From the NCBI GenBank assembly GCA_905182995.1, contig CAJJDP010000135.1, forward strand, positions 113,942 to 177,941: a stretch of 64,000 bases of DNA. The letters are read 5' to 3'. The number at the start of each line of letters is the position of its first letter. Within the stretch, counting starts at the first letter, position 1. Positions 47,136-59,685 of this stretch are shown piece by piece. The notes under the pieces are model-generated. The model had not been told where the DNA came from, made no database searches, and was given only the letters and a program-made list of their open reading frames with translations. The translations under genes and the position numbers were made by a program. The DNA comes from Paramecium octaurelia (lineage: Eukaryota; Ciliophora; Oligohymenophorea; Peniculida; Parameciidae).

Positions 47136-47674
47136 ATCTATAATTAAAAATGTTTTTTTCTTTTTAAATTTTCCCCTCATAAAGTGGGATTTATACTATC
47201 ACCTCCCTCAAGATACAACCAAAACAGAACAATATTTCCTTAAAAACAAATAATATAATATCAAATCGAACATTCAAGTCTGTTAATACACCTGACTCGA
47301 TGCTATTCCCTTCTTTTGGAAACGTGCATTATAATTGGCAAATTGCATATTTTGAGATATTAAAACGAATGAGCCAACTAATGATTCAAATATTAATAAG
47401 GACTGCCCTCAATAATTTGATAATAATATTTAATCAACATATAATTTTTATTAATACTATATCCCCCAACCTTTGATGTTCCATACTTATATTACAATAA
47501 TAATTATAATAACATGGAAAACAGTTAATTAAGTAAACTGTTAAACTTAATATTATAACACTTTTAATAAAATACAAAATAAATGACGGATAATTATGTT
47601 AATATAAATAATAAGTCATAGTTTTTCTTATTTTTATCTCTCTATTATTCCTGACTCGTTCATGTCGCAATTAC
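47136..47674. other. Intergenic spacer with one weak open frame
   Basis: A plus-strand frame from ATG 47150 to TGA 47476 (109 codons) has modest coding look (NVHYNWQIAYFEILKR) and less A+T than other spacers, but its length is within chance for a one-stop code. Otherwise nothing recognised. Confidence 0.4.
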
Positions 47675-48718
47675 TCAATTAAGTACTTATACTATGAGAT
47701 AGAGAACAATCTTGAAGTATTTGCTTCTTCTTTCTTAATTAAATGGCACTAAAATGAATTCTATTGATTACCGATTGTCAACAGACTTGATTTCAATCTT
47801 TTAATTTCTGAATTTATTCTTTAACTTCTCATGTTCATATCTATTGAATATTTTATGTTGTTTCATTTAGAATTTAATCCACTTGCTGAAATACAGCTAT
47901 TATATGTTGGGTCTATAACTAGGATCCTTGGTAAGTAATGCTTAAATGAGAATTTATAGATTCTCATCCAATTAAGTATCAATTTCAATTTCATTTTCAG
48001 AAATTTATTTTATTAATTCACGATCTGTCTTAGCAGAGAAAGGCTTTCTGCAATGAGTAAGAATCTAGAATAATTGACATTCGTACATAGAGTACAATCC
48101 CTAACGACCAGGAGTCTACCTTATGGTCATGAATTTAGTTATTGACAACTTCTGGAGGCATGTACTCGGTAGTACCACATAGGATAGGTTTAATTTAAGA
48201 AATTTGGGTAGCCCATCCGAAGTCTGAAATTTTGTAAGTTCCATCCTCGTGAACAAGGATGTTGTCTAACTGGAATTGGGGAGATGTTACTTACTTTGAT
48301 ATCCCTATGTACAAGATTCATTTGATGAATAGAATCAAGAGCGCTGAGCATTTGGTTGAGGAATTGGATGAGTTGCTTGTTTGTATAAGGTTGTGAGGGG
48401 AGTTGTAATTGACCTTACTTACAATATTCTAAAATGATGTAGATGTTTTTAGTATCTTCAAATGAATTAAACACTTTTACTACGTTTCTGTGGTTGATGC
48501 TTGATTGAATTTGAATCTCCTACCTCACCATCCCCTCAGCCTAATATTTACCCAGCATAGATTTGGACACCTAAAATAAAGGATATGTGCAATACAATTT
48601 TGCAGGCAAATTCTTGATTGCTCTTGACATCACTCACTAAATATACACAACCAAATGAGCCATTCCCTAATTTCCTTTTGACTTGGTAGGCATTCTCATT
48701 TTGCATAATTAAATTCAT
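47675..48718 (-). CDS. Aurora-like Ser/Thr protein kinase
   Basis: 323 residues in exact frame after introns of 25, 25 and 22 nt. Kinase domain nearly fills the protein: GNGSFGCVYLV, FACKV with the ATP lysine, LVHRDIKLDNILV, ISDFGWATQI, and LCGTTEYMPPEVV followed by HDHKVDSWSLGIVLY. DFGWA, the (C)GTxEYxPPE activation segment and HDxKVDxWSLG are typical of the Aurora family, which acts at spindle and centromere. The activation-loop Thr in CGTT is present. The C-terminal ~60 residues are basic. Start ATG 48718-48716 (MNLIMQNENAY); an in-frame ATG 12 bases downstream is also possible. Confidence 0.85.
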
Positions 48719-48797
48719 AATAATATAATAATTTTTAACGATGAGTTGATTTATATATGAATAAAAAAATAAAATTTAATTATTTAATATCTTTACC

Positions 48798-50178
48798 ATG
48801 GCTAACTTACCTCCTCAACAATACTCCCCCCCTTCTAATCTGCCAACCAACAACAGAGAACCATCAACATTTCAATAACCAACCTTAGGATAACCTCAGG
48901 TTGCTAAATCTAATCTGCCCATCCAATCCTTGCCTGATACTGCCTTGCAATATTTGCCACAATAGATTGTCCAACAACCCTACTCTAGTTAACCATTGCA
49001 ACAACCACTCTATGCTTAACTTTAACCTGGCAAGCTTGGCCCTTAATAACCCATCTTTGGCCAATCTCAAATCCAATAAATTGCCTAACCACCACAAGAA
49101 GGGAATGTTGTAAAAGGCCAGTCCAGAATAGAATACATCCCATATGAACGAACCATCACAGAATACGAAGAAGTAAGAAGATAAGTCCAAGTTCCGATTA
49201 CTAAATAAGTCACCGATTACTACGCTGTATAATATGATATCGAATACATCCCTCAAGTGATTCAAGAGAAACAGATTGAGTATGTGCCAGTTGAGAGAGT
49301 TGCAGAAAGGACTGAATATTATATAGTCGAAAAGCAAAATGTCATATAATAAGTAAATTCAATGATGTATTTTCATAGCCAATCGGATATTAATCCCAAA
49401 TACAAACTAATTATATACCTGAACAATTTTAGTACAATCAAGTAATTGAACGACAACCTGCACTTGCTTATCAGCCATACTAATAGCCAACCCAAATCTA
49501 AACAAGAGAAGTCACCCAATATCCAGTTACTCAATAATAACAATACATCTAATAACTTCCAATCCAATAATCAGTCCCCTTAAAATAACCAGCTCCCTAG
49601 GCATAATATCTACCAACTCAATACTAACAGTATGCTAGTCCCATTGGAATTCAATAACCCTAATATTAGATATAATAAGTAATACTATTAACAAATCTTA
49701 TTATAGACTGTCCCATTAAATTATGGATAATAATTTTAGGCAAGCTAAATTTAACCAGTTGCTAAGTAGCCAATTGCAACAGCAACTGTGCCATAAGGAT
49801 ATTAAATTCCAACTCAAACTGTTCCCTAGCAAAACCAAAACTCAATCTATGGTTAATAACCCATAAATTAATAAGTTGAATAATAGCCTGCATTCTAAAG
49901 TAAGCCTCCATAATCGCAATTGGCCTAAACTGCTTAATACAACCCATAATTACAATAGACCGTAGGTCCTAATCAAGTAAATATTAATCTCATACATGTA
50001 GTTTGCATAGTCTGTTCCTTAATAGTAATCACTTCAATAGGATCTTGGAAGAACAAGGCCATATTAATAATAATAATAGCCATAACAATAACAATAACAA
50101 ATACCATAATAATAATAACAAGGAGTTCCGTAAAAGCCTAACAAAGAAAAATCATTTTTAGAAAAATTATTCGATTGA
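48798..50178 (+). CDS. Alveolin (IMC1-type) cortical cytoskeleton protein
   Basis: 433 residues in exact frame after introns of 26, 28 and 25 nt. A Pro/Gln-rich N-terminus is followed by the alveolin core: IEYIPYERTITEYEEV, then VTDYYAVQYDIEYIPQVIQE and IEYVPVERVAERTEYYIVE, i.e. repeated (I/V)xY(V/I)P(V/Q) and charged ER motifs. The rest is Pro/Gln/Tyr-rich low complexity, with poly-Gln runs near 50060-50120 encoded mostly by TAA/TAG. Ends KSFLEKLFD. Alveolins line the sacs beneath the plasma membrane in ciliates, apicomplexans and dinoflagellates. Confidence 0.85.
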
Positions 50179-50220
50179 TTATATATTTCCAATTATATAA
50201 CACAATATTTCTATAATTAT

Positions 50221-50668
50221 TCATTAAAGTGTAAATTTATTTTAGATATTTCCTCCAATCGATATTTCTACATGAATAGGATAGACAACATTATTTTGAA
50301 TTGGTACAAATTCCACCTTTGTAGCAGTTTTCTTTTTTTTATTTTTAGATTTTTTAGGCTTGGATTGAGCTCGGTAGGTAAAGACTATTGTTTTGGCTGT
50401 GGCATATTTTAAATTCAATTATTGAGCTGCCTTATGATATACTCATTTAAATTACTTAATTTATCTTAACTCCCTATTAAATAACTAATTTAAGAAGTTA
50501 TGATTTGAGATGCTCTGGAACTTTTTAATAATTTCTTACTTTTTTTATACTACTCTTAACTTATTTTTCACTTTCTTATTATTTCGATGATATGTCTAGA
50601 TCATCTGCTTAAAGTTCTTCATTATTCTCCAAATCCTAATCGTCCTCTTATTGAGATTATGATGACAT
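50221..50668 (-). CDS. Small helix-turn-helix-like protein
   Basis: 140 residues in exact frame after one 25-nt intron near 50440. Acidic/Gln-rich start (QEDDQDLENNEELQADD), then HLKSQLLKLVIQQGVKINQ, AAQQLNLKYATAKTIVFTY: a helix, the G-V-K-I turn, helix 2 (AAQQL) and a recognition helix (YATAKTIV), the pattern of homeodomain-like HTH proteins with a STAKTI-type recognition helix. A Lys-rich patch (KPKKSKNKKKKTATK) could be a nuclear signal. The C-terminus is beta-like (VVYPIHVEISIGGN). No enzymatic domain, so probably a small DNA-binding protein. Ends 42 bp from the convergent alveolin gene. Confidence 0.68.
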
Positions 50669-51310
50669 TTATATATAAATTATTTAATATTTTATTCAAA
50701 CATCAGTTTTGCTTTCATATTTGGGTTTGTATGGTTAATAAAATTATAACATGTCTTTATCTATCTCATTATTTCATATTCTTCAATATAAATCCCCAGA
50801 TTTATTTTATTAAGCAAATCTAAAGATATTATTAGGTTTTACTTAGTCAGATATCAAAACAACTCTATTATATTTTAATTATTTTATTTATTCATATTCT
50901 TTAATAATATTATTTTTACTTTATAGTGATCCAAAATTTAGACATCATGTATTCTATATTGAAATAATACTAAGCCTTTGATTAAAGAGATAAGTTATTT
51001 TAATAAATATTTATTTATTAGTTTAGTCTTGTTCTTAATATTCAAATAATGATTCAAGTCAATTTTACACAAGTGATAAGCAAAATAAACCTAATTATCT
51101 TCATAATATTAATGCAAGTACAAAAATTTAGACTTGATAACACATAGCGTTTTGTAGATAATTTCTAATTTAAATAATCATGCTATTTAAGGATCATTCA
51201 TCAATATCTTCTGAAGAAATAGATTTAAAAAATCCTTGTGAATCAAAACAAATTTAAAATTTATAAATTTTTCATATGCTCCCAAAACTTTAAATTAATT
51301 TATATAAATA
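50669..51310. other. Intergenic spacer
   Basis: A+T-rich spacer upstream of two divergent genes. The plus-strand frame at 50587-50823 overlaps the HTH gene on the other strand and has no coding bias. Nothing else recognised. Confidence 0.55.
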
Positions 51311-51671
51311 ATGAAAAAATTCTTAATTTTTTTGATACTAATTGTTTTGTGTTTATCAAAAGCAGGCGATTGCACAAATGCCTATTGTGGAGCTCAACTA
51401 AAAGCTTGTAAAAACGGAGGAAATTGTGATTAAACTGCTGCAAAATGTGCTAATGAATTTAAAAAATATGTTCATCGAGCATAAAAATCTGGGTAATATA
51501 AGGGAACTGAAGCTGGCTATCAAGATGTAACGCGTTTTATAATTTTAGTTTACGTATTGTATGAGTACTAATTCGGCAGCTAAAAGTTTAAATAGTTGCA
51601 GTAAGCAACATTGCAGCAAAGTACTTTATGAAGAGAGTATTAGAATAGATGAGATTATTTAGTCATTTTGA
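51311..51671 (+). CDS. Small secreted cysteine-rich protein
   Basis: 112 residues in exact frame after one 22-nt intron near 51527. The first ~20 residues (MKKFLIFLILIVLCLSKAG) are a clear signal peptide with cleavage near Ala-Gly. The mature part has about eight Cys: DCTNAYCGAQLKACKNGGNC, AAKCANEF, TYCMSTN, SCSKQHC. No trans-membrane helix follows, so it is probably secreted or stored in a vesicle. Family unknown. Confidence 0.78.
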
Positions 51672-52574
51672 TTATTATTTTGTTTTCATTATGTAAAAAA
51701 TCATCATTGTAGTGTTGTTGAATGTCTTTAAGGGAATTTCAAAAACGGAATTTACAATTGAAATAGAAATAAACATAGTATTATTAGTGATTTAATTAAA
51801 TCATTATTCTATTGCAAATTGTTCTTATCACAGATAATACTTATGAGTTATCTATGAATTTTACTAGCGAATAAAACAAGAAATTAATTTAATAGCTATA
51901 AACTCTGAGCATGCATTTCGATCAGAAAATAACCATAGAGTAAAGATAAATTATTACTCTAGGGTTTCGAAAAAACAATGCCAAATTGCAATTGAGAGAT
52001 TGATTACTTTTAATAGCTGAAAACATTTTGAAAGCTTCAGGAAATTAAAAGCCAAAACATTAAGAGAATGTAAAGTCGAAATATTTTAACTTAGATTTAA
52101 TACATTCTGAATTATAATAAATATTATAATTATATCCAAAATATAAATCTTACTTAAATTTTATTTTAAAAATAATGGCTGAAATAGATCTACTCTTTAT
52201 ATAAATCAAATCATCATAATTTAAGCATTTTTTTAAAATAAGAAATAATAACTTTTAATTATAAATATAGACTTTTGCCACTTTTAATATCCCTGTGATT
52301 GAGAGATCAAAAGCAGACGTCAACCCTTTATTACAATTTTGGACTACAATAAGTTCCCATATTATCAATTTGATAGATTAAACGTAATTTTAGGAAATTA
52401 ACATAAATAAGTACTAAGTATCAATAACAAGGACTCTTGAAAATATGTATTATTAAAACTAGAAGTATTTCAAAATAGTTGTATAAATTTTAAAAAGTGC
52501 GTTATATAAATAAATAATATAATAGGATAAAAGAACACTGGATTAGTTAAATAATTACATTTTAATATTAATTA
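51672..52574. other. Intergenic spacer
   Basis: About 0.9 kb, A+T-rich. No coding-like frame on either strand. A slightly richer stretch at 52290-52340 was examined for a telomerase-RNA template or snoRNA boxes without a convincing match. Confidence 0.5.
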
Positions 52575-53010
52575 ATGGATAAATAAGAGGAGAAATTGCA
52601 ACAGGAGGAGAAGGAAGAAGTAGTTGAAGAATAGGATGAGAAATAAGGAGATTAACTAAGTAAGAACTAAAAGAGGAATCAGAAAAAAAAGGAGAAGAAG
52701 AAAAAGTTAAAGGAATAGAATTAGGAGATCATTTAATAAGTTGAGGAGGAGATAAAGGCAAAGTTGAATTTGACTGAGGCTGAACAGACAGATCTTGAAA
52801 TAGCATGGTGCATTAAGCAAGTAAAATTGGGATTGACCTAAAAATTGACCCCTGAAGAGAGTAATAAAATATGAGATTTTTTCAATAGTAAAAATATCTA
52901 TGTCGATGATTGAATTATTGGAAAGCGATTAAGTTCCACTTGTAAAGAAGAGGATGGCAATGAAATCGAGTTTCGGAGACTATAGAAAACTAATGAAATA
53001 ATATAAATGA
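52575..53010 (+). CDS. UPF0488 (C8orf33-like) family protein
   Basis: 135 residues in exact frame after one 28-nt intron near 52860. The first ~60 residues are an extreme Lys/Glu/Gln coiled coil. The C-terminal core reads DLEIAWCIKQVKLGLTQKL, then a Leu/Ser-rich helix, VPLVKKRMAM and SSFGDYRKLM. The E-x-WC helix and the closing F-G-DYR-x-M are the marks of UPF0488 proteins, whose function is unknown. Confidence 0.68.
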
Positions 53011-53038
53011 ATTAATAATTATTAATTTTGGTTATAAA

Positions 53039-53396
53039 ATGTTCAGGTATGGTTTGGTAGGAAACATAGCTACTTATGGTGGTATAGCTGCAATATTTGC
53101 ATATGTAGGTATTAATATTTTGATAAATGCAGGTTATGAATTAAATAATATTATTGAAATCTCTCCGAAATTAGACGACGAAGTACTCTGATAGTTTATA
53201 ATAGTTAGCTTCTTAAGTTCTTAATTCAAGCAAATCTCCAAATATTTCGATTGATGCCAAGACAGATATGAGAAGAGCTGCAGCCAAACAGATTTTACAG
53301 GACTACCAACGTAAGAAGAAGGACCCTGTTGAAGTATTTGAATAAATAGAGTAAAAATAATCCAGAAAGCCTCAATCCAAAGAACCAGATATTTGA
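53039..53396 (+). CDS. Small single-pass membrane protein
   Basis: 109 residues in exact frame after one 28-nt intron near 53105. N-terminal hydrophobic segment YGLVGNIATYGGIAAIFAYV, then a basic region rich in Gln and Ser and a charged tail (RRAAAKQILQDYQRKKKDP). No family recognised. Follows the UPF0488 gene by 28 bp. Confidence 0.65.
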
Positions 53397-53410
53397 TTAA
53401 TTTATTTAAT

Positions 53411-53905
53411 ATGAGTTATCTGTATTTTGGTACACTCCCTTCTTCAGTGCCACCTGTCTTTGGTATGATATCTAGCCTATTTAGACACAACTCCATGCTT
53501 AAAACAAATGCATGATTATGAAGACTGTGCTTTCGAGTAAACATTTCAATTATTTCTAATAGATCAAATACTAAATAAATGGAAATCATTCATCCAAGCT
53601 GGCCTTCAATGTGGCCTAGAATGCTTACTGATGGCAAGTCAATCGTAATTATTTCCACTTATACTCTAGGATTTTGGACATACTCCCATGCATCAAGATA
53701 GCTCAACACATTATACCTAGTATTTACATATTCTTATACTGTTAGTATGCGACCATTAACAAAAAAAATCAAGCATTATTTATGGGAATGTGAGGAGGAA
53801 AGATTTGTTTATAAGGCTTGTTTAAGAAAATTAATTAGCCTCAAAAGAACAGATAGACACACAAGTTGGGACACAGCATCAGTTAGCAATTTAAGTCTGG
53901 TCTGA
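53411..53905 (+). CDS. Small membrane protein with Cys-containing ends, possibly mitochondrial
   Basis: 148 residues in exact frame after introns of 22 and 26 nt (near 53462 and 53540). N-terminal soluble part with CLKQMHDYEDCAFE, then hydrophobic segments SIVIISTYTLGFWTYSH and TLYLVFTYSYTV, and a basic tail with WECEEERFVYKACLRKL. The paired Cys spaced about nine residues recall twin-Cys mitochondrial proteins, but no CHCH spacing is certain. Function unknown. Third of three closely spaced plus-strand genes. Confidence 0.65.
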
Positions 53906-54000
53906 TTTATTCAATAAAACAAATAACGAAAACAAAATATAAGATAGTCATATATAAATATACATACTAAATAAATCTTTTTTAGATTCTAACCGCGTCT

Positions 54001-54557
54001 TCATCGATCCTTAATAAGTTATTCCAATTTGTTTTAAAATGATTCCACCTTTTTTATCAGCAATTAAGGGAGAGTTGTGCAAGGACCATTGTTGTTCGCT
54101 TAATAATTCTTATAAAAGTAGGTGTTGAACTCAAAAAAATTCTTTCGAGGATTTTAGTTTATAACTATCTATTGTTTATAAAACTAAAGCAGTTCTTGAT
54201 CCTTTATGACACCATAGTTATTGTTTATTTCAGGCAAAGCATTTTTTAATACATCGTATGCTTTTGATATTTCTCGAAGATCTTTCTCACCGTCCTTTGC
54301 TGCTTCCTTTCGAGGCAATCTTTGTTATCTGATTTTGATCATCTCTTCCACTTTCTATCATATAAAATCTAATTCAGTACTTAAGGGTCTTTTAGGTTTA
54401 ATCCAATCCTTCTTGATGAATAAAGTTCTTATTATTCAAATGATTGTCTATTCATCAGAGAGCTTTTCCTTGAAGTCTGACTTCTTGGAGATAACGGTGT
54501 ATTTGCCACGAATGATCCCCTTTAAGTATCCTTTTTTGGAGGAGGTATTTATTACAT
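54001..54557 (-). CDS. Small polar protein of unknown function
   Basis: 176 residues in exact frame after one 26-nt intron near 54375. Start MQQIPPPKKDTQRGSF, then a Ser/Arg-rich linker (NTPLSPRSQTSRKSSL) that looks like a phosphorylation region, and a helical charged C-terminal half (RLPRKEAAKDGEKDLREISK). The plus-strand hydrophobic frame at 54221-54559 is its complement. No domain recognised. Confidence 0.65.
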
Positions 54558-54751
54558 AAAATTAAATAAATGAGATGAAAAATTTGTATAACTTCTATTG
54601 AAATTTATTACATAATTATTAATTCTTACTTGATCAAATCAAAATAAAATATTCGAACGGGTTCTCTTGAAGATGCCTTATATCTTCAAAGTTCAAAGCA
54701 AATAATTAGTAAATTCTAATATATTTAGAAAATAAAATTAATTATTTAACA

Positions 54752-57700
54752 TCATTTTTTTTCAATTACACTTTTGACATAATCTAAAAAGATGCTTTTA
54801 TTATTTTTTCTGTAAACAAATTCTAAGAACTCTTTTCCTTCCTATAAATTATTAGTCAACAAACTGTCAGTAATTTATTTCAATTATCTAAAGTATAATT
54901 CAAGTTCCTTAATTGAAGGTAGCCCTTCCTAAATTATAATTTATTGATTATTACAATTAAGTTTTCAGGAGGATGGCATTTAAAGAATTTAAGTATTTCA
55001 ATTAAAATACCAAATACATGCAATTTTTCACTGTTTTAGATCAATCTCTCAATACATTTCAAATTTAACCTTAACATCATTTTTTCATCTAATAAACTAA
55101 TCTAAAAATTGTAATACTTTTTGAAATTTCATTTGTGAAATCCATAGGCAAATGATCATTAAACACATGTATTAAACAAATCAATACTTGCTCAGTATCT
55201 TTAGAGTGCAAAAGAACATCTAAGATTTGCTAAAGGGACTTTGTCAGTTGATTATCATCATATCCTAACGAACTGTTATAGATTTCAGATTAAGTTGCAG
55301 GCTATTAAATAGGTATTAAAATAAATTACTGTTGTACACAATCTCAAGACGATGGCTATGATGACTGAAAAGTTTTGCTGGTTAATATTAGTTAACAAAG
55401 TTTAATTGACCAATGATAGTTTAAGATCATTGATGAAGCCCAATTTATCTTCAGCCATATCTAAATTTTCATATTAAAGAAGCAGAGTTGATGCCACATC
55501 GAAATATAATGATGTTGATGTCAATAAAATTTCTTACATTTACTTTATGCATTCATTTCTTTTTAAGTTCCTAGCCTGATCAAAGAGTGATGTAGTTTCG
55601 ATGGGGGCTAGCACATCTCCAAGTAGACTTTTTTCATTGAAATTTCCATTGACAGATTCATTTTGAACTTCTTCGTAAATTTTCTCGATCTTCTATTTCA
55701 TTGGATCCTTCAATGGTGGTTATGGATATGACTCTTAGACCTATTTATGACTATCCCTTTTATGTTATCTATATGTTTCATTTTGTAATTTGATCATATC
55801 TAACTCCTTTAATCTATGGGTATCATTTGAGTAGAGGTTCTTTGCTAGATCCTGAATAACAGTATCATGCATTTAATTGCTGATTTGACTTATTTATTAG
55901 AGAGGACTAATGAATTATTAGATATTTAAAATATCGTGCTATGGCTATTGTCCTTCTTCAGTAAATCTTAATGTTTATTGTGAATTAAAATTTTTGGTGG
56001 TGCTTTCCAATAATTCAAAGTCCTCCTTGTTGATGTGGATAAAATTTTCTTGTTAACTATTATTAATGTGTTCTCTCACTGTTTCTTCTCTTTTGGATGC
56101 ACATTCATCAATTTCCTAAAGATCAACGATCAAGATGTCATTCTGTTGTTACTTGTATAGTTTTTAAACATCAATCAAAGGCTTTTCATTTGTTTATTAC
56201 TATAATTACTACCAATTTAAGTAGGTATCATATAATTTCTTATAATTAATTAATTCTGTTTCCACAATTTAATTAAAGTTATTAGTCTATTGCTAATATT
56301 TACTTAATAAATCATTTGCTATTTAACAGAACATATTCTAAGTTAACATGTAGGTTAAAGTAGTGATGAAATATTGAATACATGTAAGTAAATCATTTTC
56401 AAATATTTTTTGAAATAGAAAGTTGAATCCAGTGTGTATCAAGTTAATTAATACTTTTTCATTTTCTGATTTTTAATATAAGATATTAAAAGCCTATCTA
56501 TATTAGTATGCCATAACACTTTTGTCAAGTTACAGGAATGTACTCAGGAACACTTCAAAACTTTCTGAGTATTCTGTCTTTGGACAAATGTAGGCAAAGA
56601 TGAGATAAATCAGACACTGTTGACTGCTTGGAAAGATATGTTTGAGCAAATAAAACATTTAGAAAACCTAATTTTGAATTTAAATGCTGAAATTCTAACA
56701 AACTATTTCTAAAATCTTTGTGAAATCTTCGAATTTAGAACTTTCATATTATTACCTATTTGGAGAACTTATAATCATGTTTTCTCTGCCGATTCCTCTT
56801 CTCCAATGTTTACCAGGTGAACTAGAATTTGGACTTAAAAATACTGTGTGTTACGATTAATTACAAAGTTGATAGGCTCTATGACGATTCAAATAATGGA
56901 TAAATTTCTCCAAACCTTATATTGTGAAATGAGTGGAAACCTATTATTCTATTTACTGTAATGATTCCTAATTTTCCTTTTCCTCAGAATCAGAAAACTC
57001 CAATTTACTTTGAGTTTTGTTTGGTGTTTCATAAGGAGAAAATCTGGATTAGGATCCAAAAGATTTAGACTTAGACTTTCTTTATGATTAATTTAGCAAA
57101 TCTTAATATTAATCCAATTATTCCACCTATTGATTTACAATGCGACTTTTTAATGCATTTAATAGCAATCTAACATCTAATTATGTTTGGGGGAACATTT
57201 TAAAAGTAGTTTCAAAAGTCTTATAAGAAGTTCTTATAAATCCAGGATCTAATTGTTGTTAAGTTGCAGCATTAATTTTTGATGTAATCCAATTAATGAA
57301 AGCTTGGAAGATTTTAATATTACTGTTAGTTTATTTTTAGAGATATTTATTAGTTATCCTGTATCCAATCTTGATCATGCTTTCCAATGAATTACAAATG
57401 TATAAGCTCTCTAGAAGTGCCAACAGTTTTTGAATGTCCAATTGATTTAATTAGATTAAACATATCTTATATTCCTAATAGAGCATTTCTTGATCTAATG
57501 TCACCTAGATTTTATTCATTTTAATCAACAAAGAAATTATGAAGTCATACAATTTATCAGCAATTGTTTTCTTTTACACTTAGACCTTCTTACAGAAATG
57601 TAACAATTCCATTATAACATTGTTAGTCATTTATTATAAGAAATCATTGCTGGTAATGTTTTTATCTGAATAATGAGTCTTGAATGAAAGTAATATTTCT

Positions 57701-59641
57701 TCTATTTTGTTTTATATTTATTGATCTTAATTGTTTTATGACAGTTTTCTTAATTGTATGAGATCACTACTAAATTTATTCATGAACTCTATTTATTCTC
57801 TGTTTAATTGAGAAGTAGGTAATTCAATACTTTACCTGTTTTTATTAGCCTAATTAAAATTCTGCATATCTTCTCCAATCTAAGCAAATTCACATAAATC
57901 CTCATCAGTTTAGTACCTACTCTTAACAGAATTAATTTGTTGTTTTCTAGATTATTTCTCTGTGATTCTGGATTCTTAAAAATCAAATTAAGGATTGACA
58001 ATAGCAATCTATGATTCAATAACAGTGACCTAGAGACTTTGTTCATCACATTGCATTGAATTGATTAAATCTAATAACACTTTCTTATAATTTAAATTGT
58101 TCTCTTTTTTCAAAATAGATTATACCTTCTTATAAAGAACAAGAAGAGATTTCGATATTTTCTCACTATTTGACTAAGCAAATTTCTTGAGTACTTCAGA
58201 ATCAGAGGATTCGTAAGAACCTGTTTATACAGCCAATGCTAAAGCAAGCCAACCATCTTTAAACCACCTTGCACATGCAATCTTTAATCCAATGTTTTTT
58301 GATGATTCTAATTAATTTATCATAAGTTCCATAAATTGATCACATGAGATATTTTCATAGATTAATATATCCTCCAAGAGATTGAACACTGCTGATTATA
58401 AAGGCTTAGACAAAGAGCCCTTTAACTTATCCAAGATCAAAATAAAGAAGTGTTTAGCAACTGGTTAAGGAATTCCTCTTCTCAATAATCTTACCAATCC
58501 CTTAACGCATCTCATTCCCTGACTATATATTAAATAGTTGCTCTCTTCTAGCAAGGTAATGATGATTGCATAAATACTCCCATAATCTTTAGAATTATCA
58601 ATATCTCCATCATACTTCTCTAAATTCTTAGCAAATTATTCAGTTATATTCTTTTTTTCATTGTGTTTGTAATAGGGCATTTCAAAGAATTTATCTGGTA
58701 GCAATGTATGTAAATCAATTATCTAAATAACAGGCTAGATAGATTGAATTTCAATTTTCTAAGTTTTTTTTGTGATTTTGTTGCATAATTATTCTAATTC
58801 CTTAATTTGAATCTGTCTCAATCGTTTGTCCAAGTAAGTCTTCTTGACTTGTTCAAAGCTCTCTGAAATCATTTAAAAGAGTTTGCAGAATATATTGATT
58901 GACTTTTATCTGATTACTTTATTAGTATGTTAAACTAAGGACACACATAATTCAATAAAATCCCTAATTTAATCTCTAAAATTCATTAAAAACAAATGTA
59001 TACTTGATAAAATGATTGGGGGATTGCTCTAGGATCTTTTCAATGAAAGTCAAACATAGAGTCATAATCTTGGGATGTTTAGCTTCTATTTTTCTTTAAA
59101 TTTCTGATAGGATAAATCCAGTGTCTTGAGTTGTTTTACAACATTGCAATAATATTTCGATTACTAGATCTTGGATTTGAGACTTTACAAATGAACCTCT
59201 TTCAATAAGGTCACCAATAAAGTATGGTAAAATGTGATAGTTCATTTGTTAACTTTTGACAAACACTTAAATAAATTTAAGGCCCTCTGTCATAGCAAAT
59301 TAATTGCTATCATTTATTATATTTTTAAGCCATGCAGATTAAAATTCATAAACAGTTTAGTTTTTTTAATATTCCTCTGTTAAATTCATTAAGACCAATC
59401 TTCTTATCTACCATTTATGATGAGTAATCTTTTCAAACAATGTTAGATTGCTATCTAAAACCGACTCGTCAATTTTTGATGTCTCTGCGACATCATTCAA
59501 TATTTCAATTCCCTCTCTTTAGAGTGTCTATTGACTCTAATTGACTTCACTCATTATATTTTCTTTATCCGAATAAGGCGATCTCTGATACCTAATTTTA
59601 TCCTAGTAATAAGACTGATTTCTTATAGGTGAGTTGTTCAT
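54752..59641 (-). CDS. XMAP215/Dis1-like (TOG-type) microtubule-associated protein
   Basis: About 1,630 codons, the largest gene in the window. The N-terminus (ITHHKWQIRRLVLMNLTEEY, then SFVKSQIQDLVIEILLQCCK) shows the helix pairs of a TOG/HEAT array with the conserved K-W-x-x-R entry of TOG1. Similar alpha-alpha repeats, rich in Leu/Ile and Lys/Asp/Asn, continue through most of the protein, with a Ser/Lys-rich linker near 57000 (FGSQSRFSPYETPNKTQSK). The C-terminus ends FLDYVKSVIEKK. XMAP215 proteins bind tubulin and speed microtubule growth at spindles and basal bodies. Introns in the middle were not checked. Other HEAT-repeat families remain possible. Confidence 0.6.
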
Positions 59642-59685
59642 ATATATAAATTTGAATTCAAATTAATATAGTATAAATAATTAAC

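Noticed and set aside
47150-47476. Plus-strand 109-codon frame as a gene
   Set aside because: Length expected by chance when TGA is the only stop; no motif, no intron logic.
48885-49567. Leu-rich minus-strand frames opposite the alveolin gene
   Set aside because: Complement of Gln/Pro codons of a well supported gene with recognised motifs.
54221-54559. Hydrophobic plus-strand frame of 112 codons
   Set aside because: Complement of a polar minus-strand gene that is exactly in frame with one micro-intron.
53990-54560. J-domain protein (PAM18-like) on the minus strand
   Set aside because: The KAYDVLKNALPE segment recalls a J-protein helix IV, but no HPD tripeptide or helix II is present.
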